DNA of 8,787 nt from Deltaproteobacteria bacterium (GCA_021414045.1 JAIOPF010000291.1:1-8787); one strand, 5' to 3'; positions 1 through 6,341 are shown, numbered from the stretch's first letter. Numbers and translations are program-made. The notes: generated by a model from the sequence alone, not told the origin.

Positions 1-1
1 A

Positions 2-1207
2 TTTTCCGGAGGGATTGAGCTTCCCATCGAGAGAGAATTGAAGCAGGGCGAGTCGATGCGTCTTAAGAACAGTCAGTCCAAGGAAGCTAGGTTGTGGATC
101 GAACGAGGCGGCCTAGGCGGTCTTTGGGTTCGCCTCGAAAATCACGAGGGCTTCAATGTTCAAAAATGCAAAGGTGCAGATCCCTCTCCGCCGGGTGTCG
201 CTCATGGGCAAGGTCTGGGGAAATCCTGCCGCACTTACGGGATCGAAATCCTATTGCCCGGGGAGATTCAGGGGGTCTTGGCTAAAATCAATCTTGACGA
301 CGGGATTCATGTATCGGCCGAGGATGGAAAGATCCAATACCGGACTTCGCAATTTGGCGCTTTCAGTGAAATCGACGGCGATACGGCGGTGCAACTCCGC
401 TTGCCAGCCGGTGCCAGCCTCGAGGTGCGAAGCGAGGCGCCCGAATCTCACCAATCCCTCGGCAGCGATGGGAGGATACTTTATCATTTAGCCGAGGCGG
501 AAGCTTCGGGACCGGACTTGGGAGCCGTCAAGGTGTTCGGAACCTTGGAGTTCACGGCGGAGTTCGAGGTAAGCGGCCAGGGGGATACTCATTTCGTTCG
601 AGAAGTGAGACCTGGGGATCTGGTGCGAGTCGGGGGCGGCTTGCCGAATGAAAACTTTGTTTTCGTGGCCGAGGAATCTCAAGGTGGGGCGCTCTTGAAG
701 ATTTCCCGCATCGGTCCCGAGCAACCGCTACGTTGGGTTCAGATCAATGACGAGGCGGTGATAGCCTTGCGGGAAGATTCCACAGTGGCTATCGCCTCGA
801 AGGGAGGGGAGGCGGCTTATCAAAATTCCGCCGCGGATCTTCCCGTCGCGATGCAAGTCGGGAAAAACCTAATGGTTCAATCCGGCGAAGTGTTGAAGAT
901 AGCCTTGTTCACCACGATCCATGGCGATCAAAATTTCGCGCCCCAGCCGAAAGATAACCCTGGCCTCGCGGGACCCCATGATTTTGCCAATCCCTCCTCG
1001 CCTCCGACGCCGGAACCGAGTTCAAGCCCCGAGGTCTCGGCGCTTCCCGACGGCAAGGACGTCGTGCCTGGGGATCTTGCGGGCTCGGGACAAGGTGGTT
1101 GGTCCTGTCGCATGAACGTGACTTCCGGGAACGCTTCGGCTCCGGCGATGGTATTTCTCTTGCTGCCATGGATCACGGCCTGGCTTTGCCGACGCAAGCA
1201 GCCTTAA
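2..1207 (+). CDS. Surface protein with C-terminal Cys-containing sorting tail (5' partial)
   Basis: I do not recognise the family of the main body. The frame has no stop back to the first bases of the window; the first in-frame start-like codons (TTG at 38, ATG at 56) lack a good ribosome binding site, and no signal peptide follows either, so the true N-terminus lies upstream. The body is rich in predicted beta strands (alternating Val/Ile/Leu, many Gly). From about nt 985 to 1035 there is a Pro/Ser/Glu-rich linker, then a Gly-rich stretch ending in GGWSC (Cys codon at 1106-1108), a hydrophobic segment (about nt 1145-1190, AMVFLLLPWITAWL) and a basic end (CRRKQP). This order (linker, Gly-Cys motif, membrane span, Arg/Lys) is that of MYXO-CTERM-like sorting signals, which are removed by CPBP-type proteases. 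Export and surface anchoring are inferred. A strong terminator follows 18 bases after the stop. Confidence 0.75.
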   Translation, partial: FSGGIELPIERELKQGESMRLKNSQSKEARLWIERGGLGGLWVRLENHEGFNVQKCKGADPSPPGVAHGQGLGKSCRTYGIEILLPGEIQGVLAKINLDDGIHVSAEDGKIQYRTSQFGAFSEIDGDTAVQLRLPAGASLEVRSEAPESHQSLGSDGRILYHLAEAEASGPDLGAVKVFGTLEFTAEFEVSGQGDTHFVREVRPGDLVRVGGGLPNENFVFVAEESQGGALLKISRIGPEQPLRWVQINDEAVIALREDSTVAIASKGGEAAYQNSAADLPVAMQVGKNLMVQSGEVLKIALFTTIHGDQNFAPQPKDNPGLAGPHDFANPSSPPTPEPSSSPEVSALPDGKDVVPGDLAGSGQGGWSCRMNVTSGNASAPAMVFLLLPWITAWLCRRKQP

Positions 1208-1225
1208 CGATCCTCCAAAGAACGT

Positions 1226-1260
1226 CAGCCTCGGCCTCGCGCCGGGGCTGCGTTTTTTTT
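1226..1260 (+). terminator. Rho-independent terminator
   Basis: A 10-bp stem (CAGCCTCGGC at 1226-1235 paired with GCCGGGGCTG at 1241-1250, one G-U pair) encloses a 5-base loop and is followed by eight T at 1253-1260. It lies just after the stop of the sorting-tail gene and should end its transcript. The T-tract touches the stop codon of the convergent small gene on the other strand. Confidence 0.92.
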
Positions 1261-1618
1261 AAATATCGAAATGGTGTTTGGGTTCCGGTTGGCGAAGGAA
1301 AAAGCGGAAGCCGCGTTCGAAATCTTGGAGGGAGTCTTCCGTTTGGGGGGCATTGTCCAACCCTTGATTTTTATTGGCAGCGTCGGAGTTTCCGGCGACG
1401 GAATTTTTCAGGGCTTCCGGATTTCTCAACAAGATGGATCGTGCATTAGGACTTGAGGGGATTCGAGCTTGGCTGGGGGAGATGTCGCTCACCAGGAGAG
1501 CCGGCGCCGAGACGACATGCTCGTCTCCTTCCACTTGCTTCGCGTTGAAGGAAAGGGCTTCGGCATCGAGGGAGAGCAGGACGGAAGCGATATTTTGGGG
1601 AATGCGTTCTGTGGTCAT
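1259..1618 (-). CDS. Small hypothetical protein, 119 aa
   Basis: I do not recognise this protein. It starts at an ATG (MTTERIPQNI) and ends HHFDI. It is hydrophilic, with many Ser, Asn, Gln and Pro residues, and has no signal peptide, membrane span or cysteine, so it may be partly disordered. Support for coding: the space between the terminator and glpF holds no better frame on either strand, and its codons end mostly in C or G (GCC, TCC, CTC, CGC, GTC, with GAA for Glu), like the neighbouring genes. Against it: there is no clear Shine-Dalgarno sequence before the ATG (the bases before it read TTGAATACCC). The upstream side (1640-1700) is clearly AT-rich and may hold its promoter. It is not in an operon: it is separated by 153 bases from the end of glpF. 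Confidence 0.55.
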   Translation of the reverse strand: MTTERIPQNIASVLLSLDAEALSFNAKQVEGDEHVVSAPALLVSDISPSQARIPSSPNARSILLRNPEALKNSVAGNSDAANKNQGLDNAPQTEDSLQDFERGFRFFLRQPEPKHHFDI

Positions 1619-1771
1619 GGGTATTCAACTAAGCAGGGATCATGCCAAGCTTGGAATAAATAATTAAACAAAATCAAATGCTTATGATGATGATTTTGCC
1701 CAGATCCGCCCAGGACGGATTTTTAATGCCGTTGGTTCTCGGATTGTGAAGAAAAAACCGGCGATCTACCC

Positions 1772-2641
1772 CTAACTCCGAATATTGCTTCCACCCTGAG
1801 GCAGATCGATGCCCTGGCCCGCCTTGAGGTCGACCTTGCCGAAGAGGGGACGGAGCACGAGTTCGTAGAGAGCCCCGCCGACCAGTCCACCGACGATGGG
1901 GCCGAGGATGTAAAGCCACCACTCGACGCCGCGGGGTCCGGGGAAGGCGATCGCGCCGTAGCCCTGCAGGTAGGCGTAGAGTCGCGGCCCCAAGTCACGG
2001 GCCGGGTTCAGGCAAGTCATGGTGAGCGGAGCGCTAATGCCGACCAGTGCGGCGACGAGCAGACCGATGAACCAAGTCACGAGGTTGGATTTCGGCGCGC
2101 CTTCGTGACGGTCTTCCGTCAGGGCCAGGATCATGAACACCAAAACTCCCGTCGCGGCGACCTCTACCGTGAAGGCGGTGGCGGGGGTGACTTTCGCCCA
2201 AGACGCCGCGTCGACGCCGATCATGCCGGGATTCGGGAAAAAGCAGCTGAAGCCCATCATCATTTTTTGCGACCCTGGTTGGCCGATGACGACGCCCATC
2301 TTTTCCGCCAAACCGGGAATGAAACCGCGCCACAGGCAGCCGATGAGGGCCGCGGCGCCGAAGGCCCCGATCACTTGACTGACGATGTAGGGCAGGACTT
2401 TGCTCCAGGAGAAGCCGCGGTAGCAGGCCATGGCGATGGTGACCGCCGGATTGAGATGCGCTCCGGAAACGGGACCGACCGCGTAGCAGGCCATCACGAC
2501 CGCTAGGCCCCAGAGCATCGAGACTCCCCAGAGGTCCATGCCCCCGGTGTTCACGGCCATGTGGACGGCCATGTCGCCGAAAAAAATCAGGATGAAGGTG
2601 CCGACGATCTCGGCGACGCATTCTTTCGCGGTTGCAGACAT
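1772..2641 (-). CDS. glpF: Glycerol facilitator / aquaglyceroporin (MIP family)
   Basis: Inner-membrane channel for passive movement of glycerol and similar small neutral solutes. At 289 aa it is close to the usual GlpF length. Both family signatures are present: HLNPAVT (N64-P65-A66) in the first half and LNPARDLGPR (N212-P213-A214-R215) in the second. Asp216 directly after the Arg and the long third loop with FPNPG (about 135-139) are glycerol-facilitator traits rather than water-aquaporin traits. Six membrane helices plus two half-helices fit the hydrophobic pattern. Start chosen at MSATAKECVAE because an AGGAGG lies 4 bases before it; an upstream GTG/ATG-like extension would add a Pro/Gly-rich leader of no family character. 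Aligned to E. coli GlpF, the selectivity-filter residues appear to be W44, V200, T209 and R215 instead of W, G, F and R, so substrate range may differ. No glycerol kinase or regulator is adjacent; apaH is upstream on the same strand. Confidence 0.93.
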   Translation of the reverse strand: MSATAKECVAEIVGTFILIFFGDMAVHMAVNTGGMDLWGVSMLWGLAVVMACYAVGPVSGAHLNPAVTIAMACYRGFSWSKVLPYIVSQVIGAFGAAALIGCLWRGFIPGLAEKMGVVIGQPGSQKMMMGFSCFFPNPGMIGVDAASWAKVTPATAFTVEVAATGVLVFMILALTEDRHEGAPKSNLVTWFIGLLVAALVGISAPLTMTCLNPARDLGPRLYAYLQGYGAIAFPGPRGVEWWLYILGPIVGGLVGGALYELVLRPLFGKVDLKAGQGIDLPQGGSNIRS

Positions 2642-2645
2642 ATTT

Positions 2646-2651
2646 CCTCCT
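2646..2651 (-). promoter_or_regulatory. Ribosome binding site of glpF
   Basis: On the - strand this reads AGGAGG within GAGGAGGAAATATG, 4 bases before the ATG at 2641. It decides the start: the longer frame that begins at 2698 would place this sequence inside the coding region. Confidence 0.85.
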
Positions 2652-2693
2652 CGAAAAATGGGGATGAGCTCGCTGCCGGGGTTGGGGGGAGCT

Positions 2694-2729
2694 AACAAAT
2701 TCGGCCGAAAAGGCCAAAAGGAATTTGTT
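2694..2729. repeat. Two-tier hairpin between apaH and glpF
   Basis: A perfect 9-bp inverted repeat (AACAAATTC at 2694-2702, GAATTTGTT at 2721-2729) encloses a second short stem (GGCC at 2703-2706 with GGCC at 2712-2715, loop of five), leaving a one-sided 5-base bulge at 2716-2720. In the - strand transcript it sits after the apaH stop and about 50 bases ahead of the glpF start. No U-run follows on that strand, so it is not a standard terminator for apaH; on the + strand a T6 run lies 8 bases further on (2737-2742). It may be an mRNA processing, stability or leader element. The role is inferred. Confidence 0.6.
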
Positions 2730-2750
2730 CGTGGGATTTTTTGAGTCTTT

Positions 2751-3566
2751 TCAGGAAATGATGAAGTCGACGCAGGGTTCTTGAAAGACGGTGCCGTCCT
2801 CGAGGCGCAAGGCGCTGAGACTGCGTCCCCAGACGCAGCCGCTGTCGATGGCGCAGACTTCGGGCAGAATCCGCAAGCCCAGGGCGGCCCAATGGCCGAA
2901 CACGATCTTCGCTTCCTTTCCCTTGCGCTCGGGAATGGAATACCAAGGGAAATAACCCGAGGGCGAGGCCTCGGGGGCGCCCTTGAACTCGAAGTTCAAT
3001 CGTCCGTCGCTTCGGCAAACGCGGATGCGGGTGAAGATATTGAGGATGGCGCGCAGGCGCTCGCTTCCGCGAAAGGCGGAGTTCCATCGATCGGGTTTTC
3101 CGGAGTAGAGGGCGGCGAGGGCTTCCTTGGTTTTTTTCCCGGAAAGGGCCCGCTGGGCCTCCTCCGCCAACGCTTCCGACGTCGCTATGTCCCAGGCGGG
3201 ATCGAGGCCGCCGTGAACCAAGGCCAAATTTCCTTCCCGATGGAAGAGCGGCCGATGCCGCAGCCAATCGATGAGGGAGTCGCGGTCAGGCGCGGCAAGG
3301 ATCTCATCGAGGGTGTCGCGTTTTTTTTCCCCGGTCACGCCGTGGTACCGCGCCATCAAATGAAGGTCGTGATTGCCCAGGACGGCGACGACACGGTCGC
3401 CCAAAGCCCGCGCCCAGCGCAGCACTTCCAGAGATCGCGGACCGCGATTGACGAGATCCCCCACCAGCCAAAGCCGGTCTTGGGTGGGATCGAAAGCGAA
3501 CTGTTCTAAGAGACGAGTCAGAGTCAGGTAACAGCCCTGGATGTCGCCGATGGCATAAGTGGACAT
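2751..3566 (-). CDS. apaH: Symmetrical bis(5'-nucleosyl)-tetraphosphatase (diadenosine tetraphosphatase)
   Basis: Cytosolic metallophosphoesterase that splits Ap4A into two ADP, clearing a nucleotide made by aminoacyl-tRNA synthetases under stress. At 271 aa it has the usual full length. The metal-binding motifs are all visible in order: GDIQGC (7-12), GDLVNRG (36-42), GNHD (64-67), the VHGG histidine (H118), and GHWAA (224-228). The ApaH-specific blocks RVCRSDG (182-188) and DSGCVWG (241-247) set it apart from PrpA/PrpB-type serine/threonine phosphatases. The start MSTYAIGDIQG is fixed by family alignment, since the catalytic motif begins at residue 7; the Shine-Dalgarno is weak. It is divergent from the secreted pair, with 30 bases between the two start codons, so its promoter must overlap the neighbour. 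It is upstream of glpF, 109 bases apart, and co-transcription is possible. Confidence 0.96.
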   Translation of the reverse strand: MSTYAIGDIQGCYLTLTRLLEQFAFDPTQDRLWLVGDLVNRGPRSLEVLRWARALGDRVVAVLGNHDLHLMARYHGVTGEKKRDTLDEILAAPDRDSLIDWLRHRPLFHREGNLALVHGGLDPAWDIATSEALAEEAQRALSGKKTKEALAALYSGKPDRWNSAFRGSERLRAILNIFTRIRVCRSDGRLNFEFKGAPEASPSGYFPWYSIPERKGKEAKIVFGHWAALGLRILPEVCAIDSGCVWGRSLSALRLEDGTVFQEPCVDFIIS

Positions 3567-3596
3567 AGAGAAGCATCTTTATATAGGATGATAGGA

Positions 3597-4076
3597 ATGA
3601 AAAGGGCGAGTTATCTTTGGCTGTGGTTGCTGGTCTCGGTCTGGCCGCTGTCGGGCGTCACTGGCGATTTCCCTTCGGACGATTACGGGCCGGCTTGCCA
3701 ATGGGTCCGTCTGATTGGCGAGGTGGAGCGGCCGGAAAGTCTTGCCGGGGATTCGCCCCTACTGTTGACGGTGACTTACCGCCTGCCCGACCAAAAGACG
3801 CCGATCACCCTATTGACCAATTATCCCATCGAAAAATCCCGGTTCTTGTTCATCCTCTCGGGTTTTCGCAGCAACATCCAGGGCGCGCTCTTCGTTCCTC
3901 CGAAGTTCTTTTTTTCGGAGAAGGTCGAATTCCAATATTTTGTGACCAGCGGAAATCACAAGCTCGCCACTCCCTTGAAGCAAAGCGTCTACCGACCCGA
4001 GCGCATCAAGAGGGACGGGAAAGTATTTTGCCAGACGGCGATTCACCTGGAGAAGTTGAGCCTGAGCCCGAGATGA
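3597..4076 (+). CDS. Secreted protein, first of a paralogous pair
   Basis: Function unknown. The 159-aa product begins with a signal peptide (MKR, then a Trp/Leu-rich core to about residue 19, likely cut near VTG at 21-23), so it should act in the periplasm or outside the cell. The mature part is a compact beta-rich domain of about 125 residues with one cysteine near each end (C34, C145), a likely disulfide. It aligns without gaps with the next gene product over residues 34-145; by hand count about 36 of 112 positions are identical, including CQxxRLxG, VExPE and FQYxV. The ATG at 3597 was chosen over the one at 3588 because AGGA at 3585-3588 lies 8 bases before it and the signal peptide then starts typically. 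Its stop overlaps the next start (ATGA), indicating a coupled two-gene operon. Confidence 0.85.
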   Translation: MKRASYLWLWLLVSVWPLSGVTGDFPSDDYGPACQWVRLIGEVERPESLAGDSPLLLTVTYRLPDQKTPITLLTNYPIEKSRFLFILSGFRSNIQGALFVPPKFFFSEKVEFQYFVTSGNHKLATPLKQSVYRPERIKRDGKVFCQTAIHLEKLSLSPR

Positions 4077-4639
4077 GAACATTCTTCGGAAAAATTTGGG
4101 TGCTGTGGGCGGGGATCTTTTTACTCGGCCTCCCGCCGGCTCTGGCTCGCGCGAATTTCTACGAGGAATCCTGCCAAACCATCCGTCTTCACGGAAGCGT
4201 CGAGAACCCCGAAGTGGTGACCAAGGGTAAATACATCGAACTCACGCTCGCCTATCAGCTCAATTTTCAAAAGCACCCGGACTATCTCCGCATCAATCTG
4301 CCGCTGGGAAAAAAGGAATTCGAGATTAAGATCGTGGGTTATCGCCAGCGGGAAGAGGGGGACATCTATATTCCGACGATGTTCCTGTATCCGCGCAGCG
4401 TGCGCTTTCAATATTACGTCAAATCCTTCGGAGGGGTCTGGGTCAGCGCGATGAAGTCCACGACTTATCTTCCCGCGGTCACGCGGGTGGAAGAATCTGG
4501 GGAGTGCCAACCAGATCTCGTCTTGGATCCCTTGAAATTAGAACGGCGTCAGGGAGTTCATGAAATGGCGCGTTTCCGCAGCGTGAAGAAACCGGAATCG
4601 GCTGAGAGTGTATTGTCGCAGCCAGAAGTTTCCAAGTAG
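4073..4639 (+). CDS. Secreted protein, second of a paralogous pair
   Basis: Function unknown. The 188-aa product has a clear signal peptide (basic start, hydrophobic core to about residue 20, cut near ALA at 23-25 or ARA at 25-27). The mature domain matches that of the gene before it, with cysteines at exactly the same positions (C34, C145) and shared motifs CQxxRLxGxVExPE, a central NxP, and FQYxV. It carries a further tail of about 43 residues after C145 that is charged (KLERRQ, RFRSVKKPE) and probably not folded. The ATG at 4073 overlaps the upstream stop in an ATGA arrangement and no strong Shine-Dalgarno is seen, so translation is likely coupled. The frame stays open back to 3617, but that upstream part only shadows the first gene. 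A bidirectional terminator follows at 4700. Confidence 0.85.
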   Translation: MRTFFGKIWVLWAGIFLLGLPPALARANFYEESCQTIRLHGSVENPEVVTKGKYIELTLAYQLNFQKHPDYLRINLPLGKKEFEIKIVGYRQREEGDIYIPTMFLYPRSVRFQYYVKSFGGVWVSAMKSTTYLPAVTRVEESGECQPDLVLDPLKLERRQGVHEMARFRSVKKPESAESVLSQPEVSK

Positions 4640-4699
4640 CGACTAAGGCTTCGACCGGGAGAAAATAGCGGGTGATAAGAAGAAAAGGGTCCCAAAAAC

Positions 4700-4727
4700 T
4701 TAAAGGGCCCCCGAAGGGGCCCTTTAA
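4700..4727. terminator. Bidirectional intrinsic terminator between convergent operons
   Basis: A perfect 12-bp stem (TTAAAGGGCCCC at 4700-4711, GGGGCCCTTTAA at 4716-4727) has a CGAA loop. On the - strand the stem is followed by AGTTTTTGGG, giving a fair U-run for the ferredoxin transcript; on the + strand the U-run is only the TTT within the stem. It stands between the secreted pair (+) and the ferredoxin gene (-) and probably serves both. Confidence 0.85.
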
Positions 4728-4733
4728 AAGGAG

Positions 4734-4778
4734 GATCGTTTTGGAATTCTGTACTCATTATCGAGCGATTTGGAATTC
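4734..4778. repeat. Short direct repeat pair with GGAATTC core
   Basis: Two 16-base copies (4734-4749 and 4763-4778) match at 14 positions and share TTTGGAATTC; their starts are 29 bases apart. They lie between two gene ends, where an operator would not be expected. No function is assigned and chance duplication is possible. Confidence 0.45.
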
Positions 4779-4837
4779 CGTTGCTAAAAAAAGCAAAACA
4801 ATCCGGATTTTTATCTTAACTCTTTAAATTTACTTAT

Positions 4838-5272
4838 TTATTCTTCACCGACGGCGATGTCTGGCAGGTTGACCGAGTGTTTCCACAGGTCTATCTCTTC
4901 CCGCTTCACGACGTGGATGGCATCGTAGGGGCAGGCGGTTTCGCAGTTGCGGCAGGCGATGCAGGTGTCTTCGTTGACGACACAGGTGGTCTCGATTTGG
5001 GGCGAATTTTCGTCCTTGGAGACCAGGGCCAGGCAATTGGGAATGGGGCAGACGTGCAGGCAGTATTCGCAGCCCACGCAGGAATCTTCGTCCACGACCG
5101 CGACTGTCTTGGGTTTTTTCTTAAGCTTGACCTTCTTGTATTCTTCTTCCGGAGGACAGGAGGCCACTAAGACTTCTTTGCCCTCGGCGGCCTTGGGTAG
5201 GGTGAAGTTAGGAAACCAAGCGTTGGGATCCACGGCGGGCGTTTCGGTTTTGATTTCGGAATTTTCGGACAT
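4838..5272 (-). CDS. Ferredoxin with two 4Fe-4S clusters and an N-terminal extension
   Basis: Small cytosolic electron carrier of the bacterial 2[4Fe-4S] type, 144 aa. The two cluster motifs are C65-x2-C68-x2-C71-x3-C75-Pro and C104-x2-C107-x2-C110-x3-C114-Pro, the second followed by YDAIHV as in typical ferredoxins. Three more cysteines (C39, C80, C97) are present. The first 60 residues are unusual for a free ferredoxin: an acidic/Pro start, a WFPNF stretch (about 19-23), and a Lys-rich run (46-55), followed by VAVVDED just before the first motif; they may bind a partner enzyme. The partner is not visible here. The start is supported by AAGG at 5282-5285, 9 bases upstream. It lies 57 bases after hisG on the same strand, so they may be co-transcribed, although a TTGACA box in the gap could give it its own promoter. 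Confidence 0.93.
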   Translation of the reverse strand: MSENSEIKTETPAVDPNAWFPNFTLPKAAEGKEVLVASCPPEEEYKKVKLKKKPKTVAVVDEDSCVGCEYCLHVCPIPNCLALVSKDENSPQIETTCVVNEDTCIACRNCETACPYDAIHVVKREEIDLWKHSVNLPDIAVGEE

Positions 5273-5297
5273 AGATCAATACCTTACCGAGTTTTTT

Positions 5298-5326
5298 CCT
5301 TAGCGGCTAGTGGGGAAGCCTGTCAA
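5298..5326 (-). promoter_or_regulatory. Possible promoter of the ferredoxin gene
   Basis: A perfect -35 consensus TTGACA (5326-5321 on the - strand) lies about 50 bases before the ferredoxin start, right after the hisG stop. No good -10 box is found at 16-18 bases from it (TAAGGA is the closest), so the call is weak. Confidence 0.3.
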
Positions 5327-5329
5327 GCG

Positions 5330-6226
5330 TTAGGGAATCACCTTGTTTAAGGGATATTCCACGATGCCCGAGGCGCCGGCCCGCTTGATCTCGGGGAGGA
5401 TATCCCTAACGGTCTGTTCGTTGAGGATCACCTCCACGCTGACCCATTCTTCGTTGGTCAGGTGCGAGATGGTCGGAGAATTCATGGCAGGCAGTTTTGC
5501 CAGGACCGTATTCAGGCTTTTCTTCGGAACGTTCATCTTCAGGCCGACTTTTTCCTCCGCCAGGATCGCGCCCTGCAAGAGCATGGCGATGTTCTCGATC
5601 TTTTGGCGCTTCCAGGGGTCTTTGTAGGCCTTTTTGTTGGCGATCAAGACGGTGACGGATTCGAGGATGGTGTCGATGATGCGCAGGTTGTTGGCCCTAA
5701 GAGACGAGCCTGTTTCGGTCAGCTCGACAATGGCGTCGGCCAAGACCGGGGGTTTCACCTCGGTGGCTCCCCAGGAAAATTCGACGTTCGCGGTCACACC
5801 GTTTTTCTTGAGGTAGCGCTGGGTGTAGCCGACCAATTCGGTGGCGATGCGCTTGCCCTTCAGTTGCTTGATATTCTTGATGGGGGAATCGTTGGGGACG
5901 GCGACCACCCAGCGGATGGGGCGGTTGGTCTGCTTGGAGTATTTTAACTCGCAAACCTCGACGACATCGGCGTCGTTTTCCAGGACCCAATCACGGCCGC
6001 ACATGCCCGCGTCGAGGACCTCGTCTTCAACGTAGCGGGCCATCTCTTGGGAACGGATCAAGAGGCCGGAAATCTCCGGATCGTCGGTGGTAGGCACGTA
6101 GGAACGCGAACCGACCGATACCTTGTATCCGGCCTTGTTAAAGAGGCGGAAGGTGGAGTCCTGCAGGCTGCCTTTGGGGAAGCCGAAGTTCAGCAGGGGA
6201 GGGGTCGTTTTCGGGGCTTTTTTCAT
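5330..6226 (-). CDS. hisG: ATP phosphoribosyltransferase, long form
   Basis: Catalyses the first step of histidine synthesis: ATP plus PRPP gives phosphoribosyl-ATP, in the cytosol. The 298-aa length fits the long form, which carries its own regulatory domain and does not need HisZ. The N-terminal FPKGSLQ (16-22), GRDW (77-80), and the PRPP-binding loop [13 protein letters not shown] (168-180) mark the catalytic lobes; the C-terminal HisG_C domain covers about 226-298 and normally binds histidine for feedback inhibition. The ATG at 6226 was chosen because AAGGA sits 7 bases before it and the family starts here; the upstream part of the frame to 6364 is Arg/Lys-rich and unlike the family. No other his gene is in the window, so hisG is separated from any his operon at least on this side. 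A ferredoxin gene follows downstream. Confidence 0.95.
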   Translation of the reverse strand: MKKAPKTTPPLLNFGFPKGSLQDSTFRLFNKAGYKVSVGSRSYVPTTDDPEISGLLIRSQEMARYVEDEVLDAGMCGRDWVLENDADVVEVCELKYSKQTNRPIRWVVAVPNDSPIKNIKQLKGKRIATELVGYTQRYLKKNGVTANVEFSWGATEVKPPVLADAIVELTETGSSLRANNLRIIDTILESVTVLIANKKAYKDPWKRQKIENIAMLLQGAILAEEKVGLKMNVPKKSLNTVLAKLPAMNSPTISHLTNEEWVSVEVILNEQTVRDILPEIKRAGASGIVEYPLNKVIP

Positions 6227-6233
6227 GGGTCCG

Positions 6234-6238
6234 TCCTT
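6234..6238 (-). promoter_or_regulatory. Ribosome binding site of hisG
   Basis: Reads AAGGA on the - strand, 7 bases before the ATG at 6226. It selects this start over the earlier start-like codons in the same frame. Confidence 0.75.
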
Positions 6239-6244
6239 TTCCGA

Positions 6245-6291
6245 TTCGAGGTTAGGCTCCTTATCAAATATGGGCGATCTGTCACCTCGAA
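6245..6291. repeat. Inverted repeat in the hisG/CPBP divergent region
   Basis: TTCGAGGT at 6245-6252 and ACCTCGAA at 6284-6291 are perfect inverted 8-base arms with centres 39 bases apart, roughly four helical turns. The site lies in the 115-base gap between divergent starts, where regulators often bind. An 8-base match in such a gap can arise by chance. Confidence 0.4.
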
Positions 6292-6341
6292 AATAACCCT
6301 TGAGAGACCGGGGCTTTTTCAGCAACGTGGGCTTCCTCGCT

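Noticed and set aside
38..58. TTG at 38 or ATG at 56 as the true start of the left-edge gene.
   Set aside because: The frame is open to the window edge, neither codon has a good ribosome binding site, and an anchored surface protein should have a signal peptide, which is not found here.
1704..1726. Small hairpin ATCCG/CGGAT followed by TTTT on +.
   Set aside because: The stem is only 5 bp with a 7-base loop and no + strand gene ends nearby.
1745..1771. T6 run on - after the glpF stop as a terminator.
   Set aside because: No convincing stem lies before the T-run, so glpF termination remains unassigned.
2034..2717. 227-residue frame on - over glpF.
   Set aside because: It is a His/Arg-rich shadow of the glpF frame; the NPA boxes and membrane helices are in the other frame.
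2781..3509. 242-residue frame on + opposite apaH.
   Set aside because: It is antisense to a complete apaH with all catalytic motifs and has no domain of its own.
3617..4072. The frame of the second secreted protein stays open far upstream, giving a 340-residue reading.
   Set aside because: The upstream part is an out-of-frame shadow of the first secreted gene, and the signal peptide begins exactly at the ATG at 4073.
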